Origin: Bacteroidota bacterium
GTDB lineage: Bacteria > Bacteroidota > Bacteroidia > AKYH767-A > 2013-40CM-41-45
Assembly (NCBI GenBank): GCA_016721305.1
Contig: JADKIH010000015.1
Location: 1 to 64,000, forward strand
DNA: 64,000 nt
Direction: 5' to 3'
The stretch's first letter is position 1; each line of letters begins with the position of its first letter. Made by a program: the position numbers and the translations under genes. This document shows, piece after piece, positions 38,220 to 46,855 of this stretch. Under the pieces are notes generated by a model that was not told where the DNA came from, did not search any database, and saw only the letters and a list, made by a program, of their open reading frames with translations.

Positions 38220-38702
38220 TTACAAATTAGGTGCGCAAGAAGGACAGGCGCAGCCATTGTGAACCAGAGGAGAGCCATTCGCAGCGGCATCTTTCATTTG
38301 AGCAATCTGAGCTGCTTTAGCCTGAGCTTTAGGCTCCATGTGAACGAGTACATTGACAAGCACCATTGGAGGAACGGGAACCACCGGGCCACCAGGCATA
38401 ATTTCACCAATTAATACTGTAGGGCAACCGGCAACGATGGTTCCTCCATGGGCGCACATATCGCCCATTCGAGCAGCCGGCTTACCACCAATGAGAACGC
38501 CCATTGATCCGAGGATGATAGTATCGGGAGGACCGGTGCAGGTACACATATCACCCATTACAGCAGCAGGCATTCCACCGATGAGAACGGTTGGTGCTCC
38601 AGGCCCCATAATTGGGCCACCGACATGAGGAATCGGAGGCACTCCAGGGGTGACCATTGGACATACGTGCATGTCGGTTAAGCGGGCAGCGGGTTTTCCC
38701 AT
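38220..38702 (-). CDS. PAAR-domain spike-tip protein
   Basis: The 160-residue protein is made of Pro-Ala-Ala-Arg repeats: GKPAARLTDMHVCPM at the start, GGMPAAVMGDMCTC (about 42-55) and GGKPAARMGDMCAHGG (about 72-87), with His/Cys residues for the metal at the cone tip. A helical tail (about 118-160) ends in four Cys-containing positions (NGCACPSC). PAAR proteins cap the VgrG spike and often carry effectors. It is complete and sits among the cargo genes behind vgrG. Confidence 0.92.
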   Translation of the reverse strand: MGKPAARLTDMHVCPMVTPGVPPIPHVGGPIMGPGAPTVLIGGMPAAVMGDMCTCTGPPDTIILGSMGVLIGGKPAARMGDMCAHGGTIVAGCPTVLIGEIMPGGPVVPVPPMVLVNVLVHMEPKAQAKAAQIAQMKDAAANGSPLVHNGCACPSCAPNL

Positions 38703-38704
38703 GA

Positions 38705-39232
38705 TTAAATGTGTACGAAATGTGAGATTGAGGCTATTTTTTCTCCATGCGAATCCTGCGCAGAGCTGAATGAAGGAATAACGTATTGATTAAATCCTCC
38801 AATTCTGTATTCGGTAATAGGATGTAGTTTACCAAATGAGCTTTGAATTACAATTGAAGAATCAAGCAATTTTTGCGGGCCTATTAACCCATAATAAGCG
38901 ACGATCGGTTTATTAAACTTTACTTTTACTCTCCAGCTAAGCTTTGACCAATCACTTCTCACAGCTAGATTATCATGAACAACTTTTTTCTTATTATTCA
39001 TGTTAAAATCTCCAACAGAAGAAAAAATGGACATAAGTGAAGTCATTGTAGGGACATCGACCCAAAACAAACCATATTTGGGTTTATTTTTTTGAGATAC
39101 AAAACGCCAAAGAGTATCACCCTCTTCAATTAGAACAATTTTTATATTAGACTGATCGACAAAAGTTGACAGGAGATCCTCCGTCAATTTTGGTGTGCCA
39201 GCAGGTATTTCCTTTTCAGTAATTATTTTCAT
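38705..39232 (-). CDS. Cargo-operon protein of unknown function
   Basis: I use the ATG at 39232 (175 residues, MKIITEKEIPAGTPKLTEDL); a TTG frame reaches 39265. It contains FVDQSNIKIVLIEEGDTLWRF in parts, then FWVDVPTMTSLMSIFSS and several strands with SWRVKVKFNKPIVAYYGL. There is no signal peptide. The gene lies two bases before the PAAR start and after the muramidase gene, so it may be an adaptor for that effector or its immunity partner; neither can be decided. No family recognised. Confidence 0.6.
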   Translation of the reverse strand: MKIITEKEIPAGTPKLTEDLLSTFVDQSNIKIVLIEEGDTLWRFVSQKNKPKYGLFWVDVPTMTSLMSIFSSVGDFNMNNKKKVVHDNLAVRSDWSKLSWRVKVKFNKPIVAYYGLIGPQKLLDSSIVIQSSFGKLHPITEYRIGGFNQYVIPSFSSAQDSHGEKIASISHFVHI

Positions 39233-39304
39233 AAATCTTGATTGAAAAGATTTTGGTTTGGGCAAATCCGGGTTAAACTAATCATGTGTTATAATGGATC
39301 AGGG

Positions 39305-39891
39305 CTATTTGGTGGCGGAAATACCTTCCTTTTTTTCACTCTTTGAAGCTTTCATCCATGATTGAATATCGTAGTTCCTCTTAGGTTGTACTCCATTTCG
39401 TCTAGACTCCAGGACGCTTTTTCGAAATCGTTTTCTTCAAGAGCTTTCTTGAGATTTTGATACTTTGTCAATTTGGAATATCCGAGATTAAAAGACATAT
39501 CCCACAAAGCAAATTGAGCAGGAGTAGGCAATAAATCATATTTTGGATAGAATTTCTTAGCATCACGCAGAGCATTTTGCATTAGCTCATCAAATTTTAC
39601 CTGTAACAAAGCTTCATCAGCATCGAGGCTAGAATTATTAAAGTAGTAGCTTAGTGTTCTACCTTTCGATAATTTATGAATATTTTTCCATTCTTGTTCA
39701 ACTTCCTTTGACGTTGCCGATTTTCCTGTTTTACGATTGATAAAACTAACTCCAAAATCTGAGGCAGATGAGGCATGTTTCAATAGAATACCGATGCCTA
39801 TCGTTACATAACCTTTTGAATCAAGGTACATATGCGTTGCATAACCTTCGTATTCCCTTTTTACGAGATCTAAGAATATATCCTTTTGCAT
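39305..39891 (-). CDS. Putative T6SS effector: T4-lysozyme-like muramidase, frame broken near 39400
   Basis: The start aligns with T4 lysozyme (GH24): Glu15-Gly16, Asp24 and Thr30 in YEGYATHMYLDSKGYVTIGI keep the exact spacing of the T4 triad E11/D20/T26. FALWDMSFNLG is the later family block. The open frame stops at 39352 with an untypical tail. One extra T in the AGTCTAGA near 39402 restores SRRNGVQPKRNYDIQSWMK and reaches TAG at 39305 (195 residues); this tail is typical of the family. It should cleave the glycan strands of peptidoglycan. Without a signal peptide and behind vgrG, T6SS delivery is likely. Confidence 0.75.
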
Positions 39892-39932
39892 TTCAAATCA
39901 ATTTCAAGATTAATTTAAATTATTATACCGTT

Positions 39933-41708
39933 CTAGTTAATCATCACAATCGCCGCCTTTACCGTAGCCTGCGCGGTACCCTGAACACTAGCCTGGAGAC
40001 CTTTCATTTCGGCTTTGATTGTTCCTTCGAGAGAAAGATTCATCGTAGCGGCAATCTTAGTATCCTTGAGTGAACTTGTATTAAATTTGTCCATGGTAGC
40101 GATTTTGAACTCTTTCATCGACTCCTGTTTCATGGCATCCTGAGTACTGAGGTGCATGGCTTTTGCCGATTTAATATTCATTTCGCCACCGGCTTCGATA
40201 TTGATATTTTTTTCTGCTTTGATATCGATATCTTTCGAAGTGATAGTAATTTTTTTCTTTGAAGAAATCTCAATCGTTTCATCACCTTTTAATATAAGAA
40301 CGCTTCCCTTTGGATCCTGAATGGTAATGCTTCCTTCTTTATCGTTTAGGATAACAGTATTACCACTGCGCGTTTTGAGTGATTTAATATCGTTATCATC
40401 ATCACCGAGACCCGACTTTGCAGCACCATCGTAAAGAGAACCACTTACAAAAGGCTTATCAACATCATCGCCTTCGAAATTGACCATCACCTGTTCGCCA
40501 ATTTCGGGGATGAAATGCCAGCCTTTATCTTTTCCGGAAGTAGGCGTTGAAATTCGCATCCACGGAGAAAAATCGGACCAGGCGAATTTTACTTTTACTC
40601 GTCCGAGTTTATCACTGTCTTTATTATCTTTTACAACTGCCGGCTGCATAGCGCATCGACGGATAACATGAGGATCAGTATAAGGAGGAACTTCAATCTT
40701 GGAAGGAACAGCGGAAAAAGAGTTTTGGTAATTTCCGTTATGATCAGACGAGTGAGAAACCGTGAGGATGATGAACTCAGGAGTGTTACCGCCTAAATCA
40801 AATTTATATCGGCAACCCGGGCGTAATTCTGCAACCGTGCTCTGACCTTTCACCGTCATTGCTCTGGCGCTGGAGGCTTTGCTATCGAGATCCTTCAACT
40901 GATCGAGTTGCTTTTTATTTATGACATTATATGAATGGACGGGTCGTTTAGCATCTTGTCGTGAATAAAGCAAATTTGACTTATCCACAGAAGTTTTCAT
41001 GAAGCCATCTCCTGAAAATTTAAGGTCAGCCATATTTTAGGCTATCTTGTCGCCTTTATGGTCATCAATAGTAGTATAGGAAGATTTATTGGGTTGGAGA
41101 TTTGCCTGAAAAGAAAGCCTTTGAATATCGGCTCCATTTTTCAAAGTCACATTTCCGTTTTGAGTATCGCCAAAACATAATTTCTCTCCATCGTAATAGA
41201 ACCATTCGCCAAAGCGAGTGGCAAGACGTTTCGTGAATGTAAAGTCTGATTCATTGTATTGAGCCAGATATTGTATTTCGCCGGAAAAAGCAGGCTTCAC
41301 ATCCGATTTTAAAAGTTTAGTATCGGCATCAGCAAAAGATTTCTGAACGATTTGCTGTAAGTTTGCTTTGTAGTATGATGTAGAACGAGGAGCATCATCT
41401 AATAATATGGTAGGACTTTGTCCTGATATAAAAAAAGTGTGACTATCATCGTGATCTTCCACCGTAATTTCGGTGATAATACCTTTGAATTTATTTTTTC
41501 CTATGGAAATGGACACATCCTTTCCGATGAAGTTCATAACATTGGCTTGGAGAGTGGCATCGGATTGAAAATCACCCGGATTCCATAAGAAGCTAAAATG
41601 GTGATGGTCAGCTACCGATTGATCGATGACAAGCTGAGAATAAACGACAGTTTTATCGAAGCCCGTGATTTGTATTTTTACTTCAGGAGCGTGTATGCTT
41701 GTAGCCAT
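39933..41708 (-). CDS. vgrG: T6SS spike protein VgrG (TssI), interrupted by an in-frame TAA
   Basis: ATG 41708 opens the gp27-like half (residues 1-223, with YLAQYNESDFTFTKRLATRF), which ends at TAA 41037-41039. After AAT, an ATG at 41033 in the same frame starts the rest (366 residues): gp5-like OB domain with DSDKLGRVKVKFAW and SPWMRISTP, PEIGEQVMVNFEGDD and KPFVSGSLYDG, then the triple-stranded needle (SITIQDPKGSVLILKGDET and following). Head and spike together give the usual length of about 590 residues. The stop falls between the two halves and no base is gained or lost, unlike the other broken genes here. Re-initiation at the ATG three bases later could still yield both parts. Confidence 0.88.
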
Positions 41709-41746
41709 GAGTGAGATTTTAGAGAATAGAAATATCCGCGGATGGA

Positions 41747-42151
41747 TTATTCAGGCCAAACGTTTTTATGCAACACTTCACCACCACCGCCACTTTGCAC
41801 TTTAATTTCTTTAGCAGAAACTGTAACACGTTCGATCATCGGAGTTTCGCCGAAATTTGAAAATGCTTCAGCATAAGAAACCATGTAAGCTTGTTTGAAA
41901 CTAATTTCTTTCATTCGTTGTTCCCCGTCTCTTTTATAAAAAATTAGAGACCCATCTTTCATTAAATTTGGAGAAACCGTCCATTGAGCCAATGTAAGAT
42001 CTCCGCTCGATTCAACTTCAATGTCGATAGTACCACCTTTAACGTTAGAAACAGGGCGTCCGGTTGAATCTGTAAACTGATTAAATGCGTAGTGACAACT
42101 TAGTACCCGAAATGTTTTTCCTTCAATAACCAATGAGGCTTTAAATGACAT
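41747..42151 (-). CDS. hcp: T6SS tube protein Hcp/TssD, copy 1
   Basis: The 134-residue protein is of the Bacteroidota TssD family: MSFKASLVIEGKTFRVLSCH, DSTGRPVSNVKGGTIDIEVES, KRDGEQRMKEISF and a final KNVWPE. Hcp hexamers stack into the inner tube and can bind small cargo. It stands 38 bases before vgrG and differs clearly from the other two copies, so it may be the copy devoted to this spike set. Confidence 0.92.
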   Translation of the reverse strand: MSFKASLVIEGKTFRVLSCHYAFNQFTDSTGRPVSNVKGGTIDIEVESSGDLTLAQWTVSPNLMKDGSLIFYKRDGEQRMKEISFKQAYMVSYAEAFSNFGETPMIERVTVSAKEIKVQSGGGGEVLHKNVWPE

Positions 42152-42303
42152 GGTGGTTAGGTTTATTGTGAGTATTAATAAAGTGAACTGTCGGAACCGA
42201 GAAAAAAGAATAATATTTGGGAGAAAAAAGCGGTTCTAAAAAACTAGTTAATCAATAACATTCTAGGCTATTATTGATTAACTAATTTAACTATATGCCT
42301 TGA

Positions 42304-42693
42304 TTAGATAGGCCATTCGTTCTTAAATTCAGCATCGCCAACCTTGAGTTCTTTAGCAGAAATAACAAAGTGCTCGCTCATTGGATTGTCACCCATGTTC
42401 GTAAAAGTTTCCGTATAAGAAACCAGGTAACCATCCTTAAAAGAAACTTCTTTCATTTTTTGTTCGCTGTCGCGTTTGAAGAAAGTAACTTTTCCATCTT
42501 TGTGTTTGAAGGCATCCATCATCCACGCGGCAAGACCTGCATCACCTGTTGATTCTACCTCAAGTTGGATGGTACCTCCGCGAACTTCAGATGAAGGGCG
42601 GCCTGTTTTGTCTGTATCTTGCTGCAATGTGTATGAGCAATGAAACACACGGTAATTTTTTCCGTCGATTGTAAATTGTGCTTTGAAAGACAT
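42304..42693 (-). CDS. hcp: T6SS tube protein Hcp/TssD, copy 2
   Basis: The 129-residue TssD protein (MSFKAQFTIDGKNYRVFHCS, TGRPSSEVRGGTIQLEVES, FKRDSEQKMKEVSF, FKNEWPI) has its own well-formed promoter at 42741-42771, so it is a good candidate for the main tube subunit. It shares the motif grammar of copies 1 and 3. A 152-bp gap separates it from copy 1. Confidence 0.93.
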   Translation of the reverse strand: MSFKAQFTIDGKNYRVFHCSYTLQQDTDKTGRPSSEVRGGTIQLEVESTGDAGLAAWMMDAFKHKDGKVTFFKRDSEQKMKEVSFKDGYLVSYTETFTNMGDNPMSEHFVISAKELKVGDAEFKNEWPI

Positions 42694-42740
42694 GATGATT
42701 TTTTTTTATGGTTAAACGATTATTTGATTATTTGATGGTT

Positions 42741-42771
42741 CAAAGATACTTTGCAAGGGGAGCCGCGTCAA
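42741..42771 (-). promoter_or_regulatory. Promoter of hcp copy 2 and probably the cargo operon
   Basis: On the minus strand TTG (42771-42769), 20 bases, then TATCTTTG (42748-42741), a perfect TAnnTTTG. It starts 48 bases before the ATG. It is the only clear promoter I see upstream of the vgrG/effector series. Confidence 0.65.
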
Positions 42772-42832
42772 CTACCCAATCGGGTAAATTTTTGATGTTC
42801 TATACTCTTTTCCTTCATTTTTCGAATTAAAT

Positions 42833-42895
42833 CATTCGAAATCCTGTACGGATATATGATTCTCCTTTCGAATTTTAATTTAGAAATGGCATAAA
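42833..42895 (-). repeat. Interspersed two-hairpin element, copy G, reversed
   Basis: On the minus strand this reads TATGCCATTTCTAAATTAAA, then ATTCGAAAGGAGAATCATAT and ATCCG, aligned to hairpin 1 of copy A. A further fragment (ATATTAAAATTCGAGAGAAT) is visible at 42974-43010. Together with the hcp promoter they fill the 346-bp gap 42694-43039. Confidence 0.6.
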
Positions 42896-43039
42896 TTAGT
42901 GGTCAGATGGAGGTGGTGGGTTATTCCATTTATACTATGATTATACGAAAGAGAAGGGAACAATAGCCAAGTCATATCTAATGTCAATTCTCTCGAATTT
43001 TAATATAGGATCTGTAGCGAAAATTGGTTAGTTAAGTGA

Positions 43040-43435
43040 TCAGGTTTCATCCGGCCAGAAAGAAGACATAAAGGCATCCTGAATTCGAACTTCATTGCAA
43101 GAAATTCCCAGATTAATTAAATAGGGTGTTTCTCCATAAGCAGTAAAGTGCTCGTGATACTTTATAATATAGGCCATTTTGAATTCAACCTCCCGCATCT
43201 TTTGTTCGCTGTCGCGTTGACTAAAAACAAATACACCTTTCTTAGTCTGGAACTGCGTGGCAAACCAAGAAAACAACGAAGAGTCTGAGGTTGTCTCGAC
43301 AGTAAATTCGAGTCGACAACCTCTGACTTCTCCGGCAGGACGTTTAAAATTATCTACAGGACGATCAAAGAAAACATCAAAATTCAAAACATTGAATTCT
43401 TTGCCGTCCAGTCTAAGGACACATTTGAATGACAT
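43040..43435 (-). CDS. hcp: T6SS tube protein Hcp/TssD, copy 3
   Basis: The 131-residue TssD-family protein (MSFKCVLRLDGKEFNVLNFD, FKRPAGEVRGCRLEFTVETT, SQRDSEQKMREVEF, SSFWPDET) is the most divergent of the three, with Cys residues at 5 and in RGCR. It lies 20 bases after tssC, so it is co-transcribed with the sheath genes, as in classical tssB-tssC-hcp operons. Confidence 0.9.
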   Translation of the reverse strand: MSFKCVLRLDGKEFNVLNFDVFFDRPVDNFKRPAGEVRGCRLEFTVETTSDSSLFSWFATQFQTKKGVFVFSQRDSEQKMREVEFKMAYIIKYHEHFTAYGETPYLINLGISCNEVRIQDAFMSSFWPDET

Positions 43436-43455
43436 GAAAAGAGATTATTAAAGGA

Positions 43456-44834
43456 TCAACCCTTTTCATATTTAGCTGTCCATTCTGCAGAATTCGGATC
43501 ATCACCTTTTTGACCATCCATCTTGATCATAAAATTCTTAGCAGGGAAATACGGAGTCATGTGAATATCAAGATAGATTCGATCTTTTTGTTGTGGGTCC
43601 TGTTCGAATCGCATGATCTTAAATGATTCGATCAAATTGCTTGGTCCAGTAACGCTATCTAAGAATTTCACAATTTGAGAGCGAAGATCTTTTTCGGCTT
43701 TTGAATTCCAATTTTCAAATGCTCTGCGATTGAGGAAGTCGATAAGAACTTTCGTAATATAATCGAATACACGGACAACCGAATAAGTTTGTAAACCCAG
43801 ATTATCTCCATTGAATAAAGTTTTAGCAGAGAAAGCCATTACTTTACCATATTCATTAACCATTGGGATGAGACCCAATTTTTCGAGATTAGCGATTTCG
43901 CTTTTCTTGAGGTCGAATGCTACTCCATCTACTTCGTTCATACCGCCATGTTTTTACCGGCAGTAACCTGCGACATCAGCGTATTGTAAACTTTACCTGC
44001 TAGAGCAGAAGATGGTGGAACGAAGAGATCTTCTTCTTCACCCAATTCTTGATTTTTACCACGACCAACAAGCCAGTTACAAGCCATCATTACATTAGAG
44101 CGATACGTGTCGCCACCGGTAAGATTAGCTGACTCGAACAATTCCATGACATCATCCGGATTATCGAGATGTTGGAAATCGGTAACGAGCATCACTTTAT
44201 TTTCGTGAGCAAGCTTCGCCCATTTTTCAACTACTTTGTTCGAACCAAGATAACCCGGTAGGAGAAGAATTGAGTAGTTATCACGCAAATCGAGTCGGTC
44301 AAAATTTGATTTTAATTCAGAGCCTACGGCATCAATAAAACGAGTATTATCCAGATCTTTCATTTGTTCCGGATCTGCATTCATAATCGTAATGTTCTTT
44401 AATTTATCACCTTCAGTATTTTTATAGAAGAGAGCGACAGAGCGATACGATCTTTCAAGATTACGAGTCGTTTCGATCGCTTTCAAAAGATTTTTCTTTA
44501 ACAAGACAGAGGAAGATTCTGCGCTTTTCTGTGCCTGTTCAACAGCAGCAGAAACGCTATCAGATTCCTGAAGAAGGTCAGCCCAAATCATCAATGATTT
44601 TTTGATCGATTCTCTTTCTTGTTTTTTATCATTTTCTGTAAGGAAAATTTTCTTGCGTGCTTTTCTTTCTGGGTTAAGATTTTGCACACCCTCAATAACT
44701 GCTTCGAATAAATCGAAACCACCGAATTTTGCTAATTTATTATTTCCCTCTTCCAGAACCTGCGCAGGATTGGCTACGCGCTCTCTTTCTCTAGCAGATT
44801 CTTGCTGGGCTTGTTTTTGTTGATTTTGGTCCAT
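43456..44834 (-). CDS. tssC: T6SS sheath large subunit TssC, split by a one-base deletion near 43944
   Basis: Two frames overlap by four bases. The first (44834-43938) carries the N-terminal sheath domain with LLPGYLGSNKVVEKWAKLA and ends TAGKNMAV. The second (43941-43456) carries the C-terminal part with FSAKTLFNGDNLGLQTYSVV and DIHMTPYFPAKNF. One more G in GGCGGT near 43943-43946 gives GKNMAGMNEVDGVAFDL and one 459-residue protein, the normal length of Bacteroidota TssC. The wild-type gene is thus very likely single. TssB-TssC form the contractile sheath recycled by ClpV. A real two-gene split cannot be fully excluded. Confidence 0.88.
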
Positions 44835-44890
44835 GTGGATAACAGATGATTTGTTAAAACTTAGTAAAGAATAATAGAAGTATAAGCAAT

Positions 44891-45337
44891 TTATTTAGCG
44901 TCTTCAATCTCCTGAATGAGGGCGTGAATTACATTGATAAAAGCACTCTTAGTGTCAGGATTTTCAAGTACTGATTTTAAAGATTTATTTGATTTCAATT
45001 GCTTAATAATCTTCATATACTGATCCTGCTTTTGATTGAGATCCTGAAGAAAAGGACTCTGAGTCGTAATTCCTTTTGCACCAAAATCACCCAAGTTTGT
45101 AAAGTTTAGTGTTTCATTTGTAGAAGAACCATCTTCTTTTTCAAACTCAACATCGATTTTTGGTTTAAAGTGTGAAAATACTTCTTCGACAGTTTTCAAA
45201 TCGTAAACCATTTCAGGTTTTACAGGAGCATCGTCAGTAAGTTTCTCGACTACTAAAGTTCTGTTTTTGGGGATATCAGCGATAGCCTCGCTAGCATCTT
45301 GACGAATTTCGTTTCCCCCGATTCCATAATTAAACAT
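44891..45337 (-). CDS. tssB: T6SS sheath small subunit TssB
   Basis: The 148-residue protein has the TssB/VipA layout: a KNRTLVVEKLTDD strand, YDLKTVEEVFSHFKPKIDVEFE with an ETLNFTNLGDFGAKGI segment (the family's F-x-dfdDF-like block), and C-terminal helices with KSNKSLKSVLENPD. It precedes tssC by 56 bases and has an excellent upstream promoter at 45365-45394. It forms the sheath with TssC. Confidence 0.9.
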   Translation of the reverse strand: MFNYGIGGNEIRQDASEAIADIPKNRTLVVEKLTDDAPVKPEMVYDLKTVEEVFSHFKPKIDVEFEKEDGSSTNETLNFTNLGDFGAKGITTQSPFLQDLNQKQDQYMKIIKQLKSNKSLKSVLENPDTKSAFINVIHALIQEIEDAK

Positions 45338-45364
45338 AGTGGTTCAGTGATTATATGTGAAATG

Positions 45365-45394
45365 CAAAAATACAAGAATCTTAATACGAACCAA
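45365..45394 (-). promoter_or_regulatory. Promoter of tssB-tssC-hcp
   Basis: On the minus strand TTG (45394-45392), exactly 19 bases, then TATTTTTG (45372-45365), a perfect match to TTG-N19-TAnnTTTG. It ends 27 bases before the tssB ATG. Confidence 0.8.
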
Positions 45395-45459
45395 ATTTAA
45401 GGCGATTTATCTGCATTATTTTCGAATTATTTAATATGGAAACTAGCCTAAACAATTCA

Positions 45460-45545
45460 CACTTCGATTTTCGAAATAATTGAACCCTGATCCTTGAGGA
45501 ATCTTCCATTCTCTCTTTGAATTTTAATTTAGAAATGGCATATTT
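45460..45545 (-). repeat. Interspersed two-hairpin element, copy H, reversed
   Basis: On the minus strand this reads TATGCCATTTCTAAATTAAA, then ATTCAAAGAGAGAATGGAAG, then GGTTCAATTATTTCG. It aligns with copy A over the first hairpin and the tail. It lies just upstream of the tssB promoter. Confidence 0.65.
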
Positions 45546-45885
45546 AAGCCAATTAAAACAGTCAATTATTATCGGCAAATAAGAAGGTAATCCTAAATAG
45601 GTACATACACTCTTCCCAAATTAAGTTAAAAGTATAGAATGATGCATCCTCCTATGCAGCCGTATTAGCTATGACCAAAGGTGGTTGAAGAATTAAGTGG
45701 ATTCTCCTCAGATTTGCCTGCCTACCCAATTTTATACCTCTCTGAAATAAGCTTCCGATAAAATTAGTTTTAGATCCATTAAGGTTCTTAGCCCGGTGGG
45801 GAAAGCTATTCTTCCTCGATTTTCAACTTAGGTACGGTATATTTGCTAATTTCTGTAAAATAATCTTATTTTAGCCACTCAATTA
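45546..45885. other. Intergenic region with two decayed copies of the interspersed element
   Basis: The divergent gap between tssB and tssN holds CCCAAATTAAGTTAAAAGTA...GAATGATGCATCCTCC in parts at 45610-45655 (plus orientation) and, reversed, ATACCGTACCTAAGTTGAAA...GAAGAATAGC at 45801-45842. I see no clear promoter for tssN. Otherwise the region is AT-rich and without a gene. Confidence 0.45.
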
Positions 45886-45891
45886 TTGCTA

Positions 45892-46716
45892 ATGATATTG
45901 AATATGGGAATTCCCAGACCAAACGCCGGACATGCTGCTTTAATCAATAAATCACCTCTGAAACGGTTTATTTGGTATTTTTTAATTACCAGCTTATTGG
46001 TGGCATTACCCTCATTAATTCTACTCGGAGGGTACGAAAACGCATCCGTAAATTATGTCATATTTATTGTATTTGCCTTAATAACCGGCTTCTTTCATGT
46101 ATTTTTTATTAACGAGAAATTAAAATGGGGAGATCGTTCTGTATTAGCTAAAAAGATCTCCTTTACTGCAGGTGTTATGTTTTGCAGTATGCTGTTATTC
46201 TATCTCCTCTGCCGATTCCTGATATTGAAGAATGTTGAGGGTTATTCCGAATTGTATATATCGGCATTATTAGCATTTATTATTCCCTTTTTCGTGGTAG
46301 CATCATTTGACAAGGCAATGAATATTCAGCCTCGCAAGTACAAGCTCTGGTTTTTCAACGACAATATAAATGCTCAGGATCCTGATTTAATTGATTTCAG
46401 TAATAGCTATTTGTTGAGTTTCGAATTTCCTAAAAAATATAACGACACTATCATTTCGAATTTCAAGTTTAAAGCTCCGGTAGATATGCACTTCGGTGAG
46501 CTTTTTTATAATTACATTAAAGAGTACAATGATGCCCATCGCGAGAATCCGATCGAATACCAGGACGCTCTCAGCGACTCATACGGATGGCTCTTTTCAA
46601 TAAAAAAGAGAGCGTGGTGGCAAAAAGAAAGAATCCTGGATCCGCATCTTACCATTCGACAGAATAAAATTCTCGAGCATGATGTGATTCTTCCGAAGAG
46701 ATTTATTGTTGCCTAA
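45892..46716 (+). CDS. tssN: T6SSiii membrane protein TssN
   Basis: The track frame opens at TTG 45886; I prefer ATG 45892, and ATG 45904 (MGIPRPNAGHAALINKSP) is equally possible. Four transmembrane helices lie at about 22-45, 53-75, 87-112 and 120-140, followed by a cytoplasmic beta-rich domain with KYKLWFFNDNINAQDPDLIDF and a late SYGWLFSIKKRAWW. TssN is a component specific to T6SSiii and is thought to stand in for the missing TssJ/L/M membrane complex. It is followed by tssK and tssO. Confidence 0.8.
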   Translation: MILNMGIPRPNAGHAALINKSPLKRFIWYFLITSLLVALPSLILLGGYENASVNYVIFIVFALITGFFHVFFINEKLKWGDRSVLAKKISFTAGVMFCSMLLFYLLCRFLILKNVEGYSELYISALLAFIIPFFVVASFDKAMNIQPRKYKLWFFNDNINAQDPDLIDFSNSYLLSFEFPKKYNDTIISNFKFKAPVDMHFGELFYNYIKEYNDAHRENPIEYQDALSDSYGWLFSIKKRAWWQKERILDPHLTIRQNKILEHDVILPKRFIVA

Positions 46717-46735
46717 TATTTTCATCAAATAAAGT

Positions 46736-46848
46736 TATACCATTCCTTAATTAAAATACGAGAAAAGAATGATATATCCTCCAGAGGCGGACGCGTCCGC
46801 CACGACGGAACTTTATTCAATAATTTCGTAAACTCAAATCAGATAAGT
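46736..46848 (+). repeat. Interspersed two-hairpin element, copy E
   Basis: TATACCATTCCTTAATTAAA, TACGAGAAAAGAATGATATA, TCCTCC, GGCGGACGCGTCCGCC (a perfect second hairpin core), then TTCAATAATTTCGTAAACTC and AAATCAGATAA. It is well preserved and ends eight bases before the tssK ATG, so it may form the tssK leader. Confidence 0.75.
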
Positions 46849-46855
46849 TTAAAAC

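Noticed and set aside
38353..38628. Plus-strand frame of 91 codons rich in Pro/Gly/Ile opposite the PAAR gene
   Set aside because: It is the mirror of the PAAR repeat codons; the minus-strand gene has full family motifs and operon context.
41033..41708. VgrG as two independent genes of an ordinary operon
   Set aside because: The halves share one frame, add up to the normal single-chain length, and each lacks a required part of the spike; I report it as one interrupted gene.
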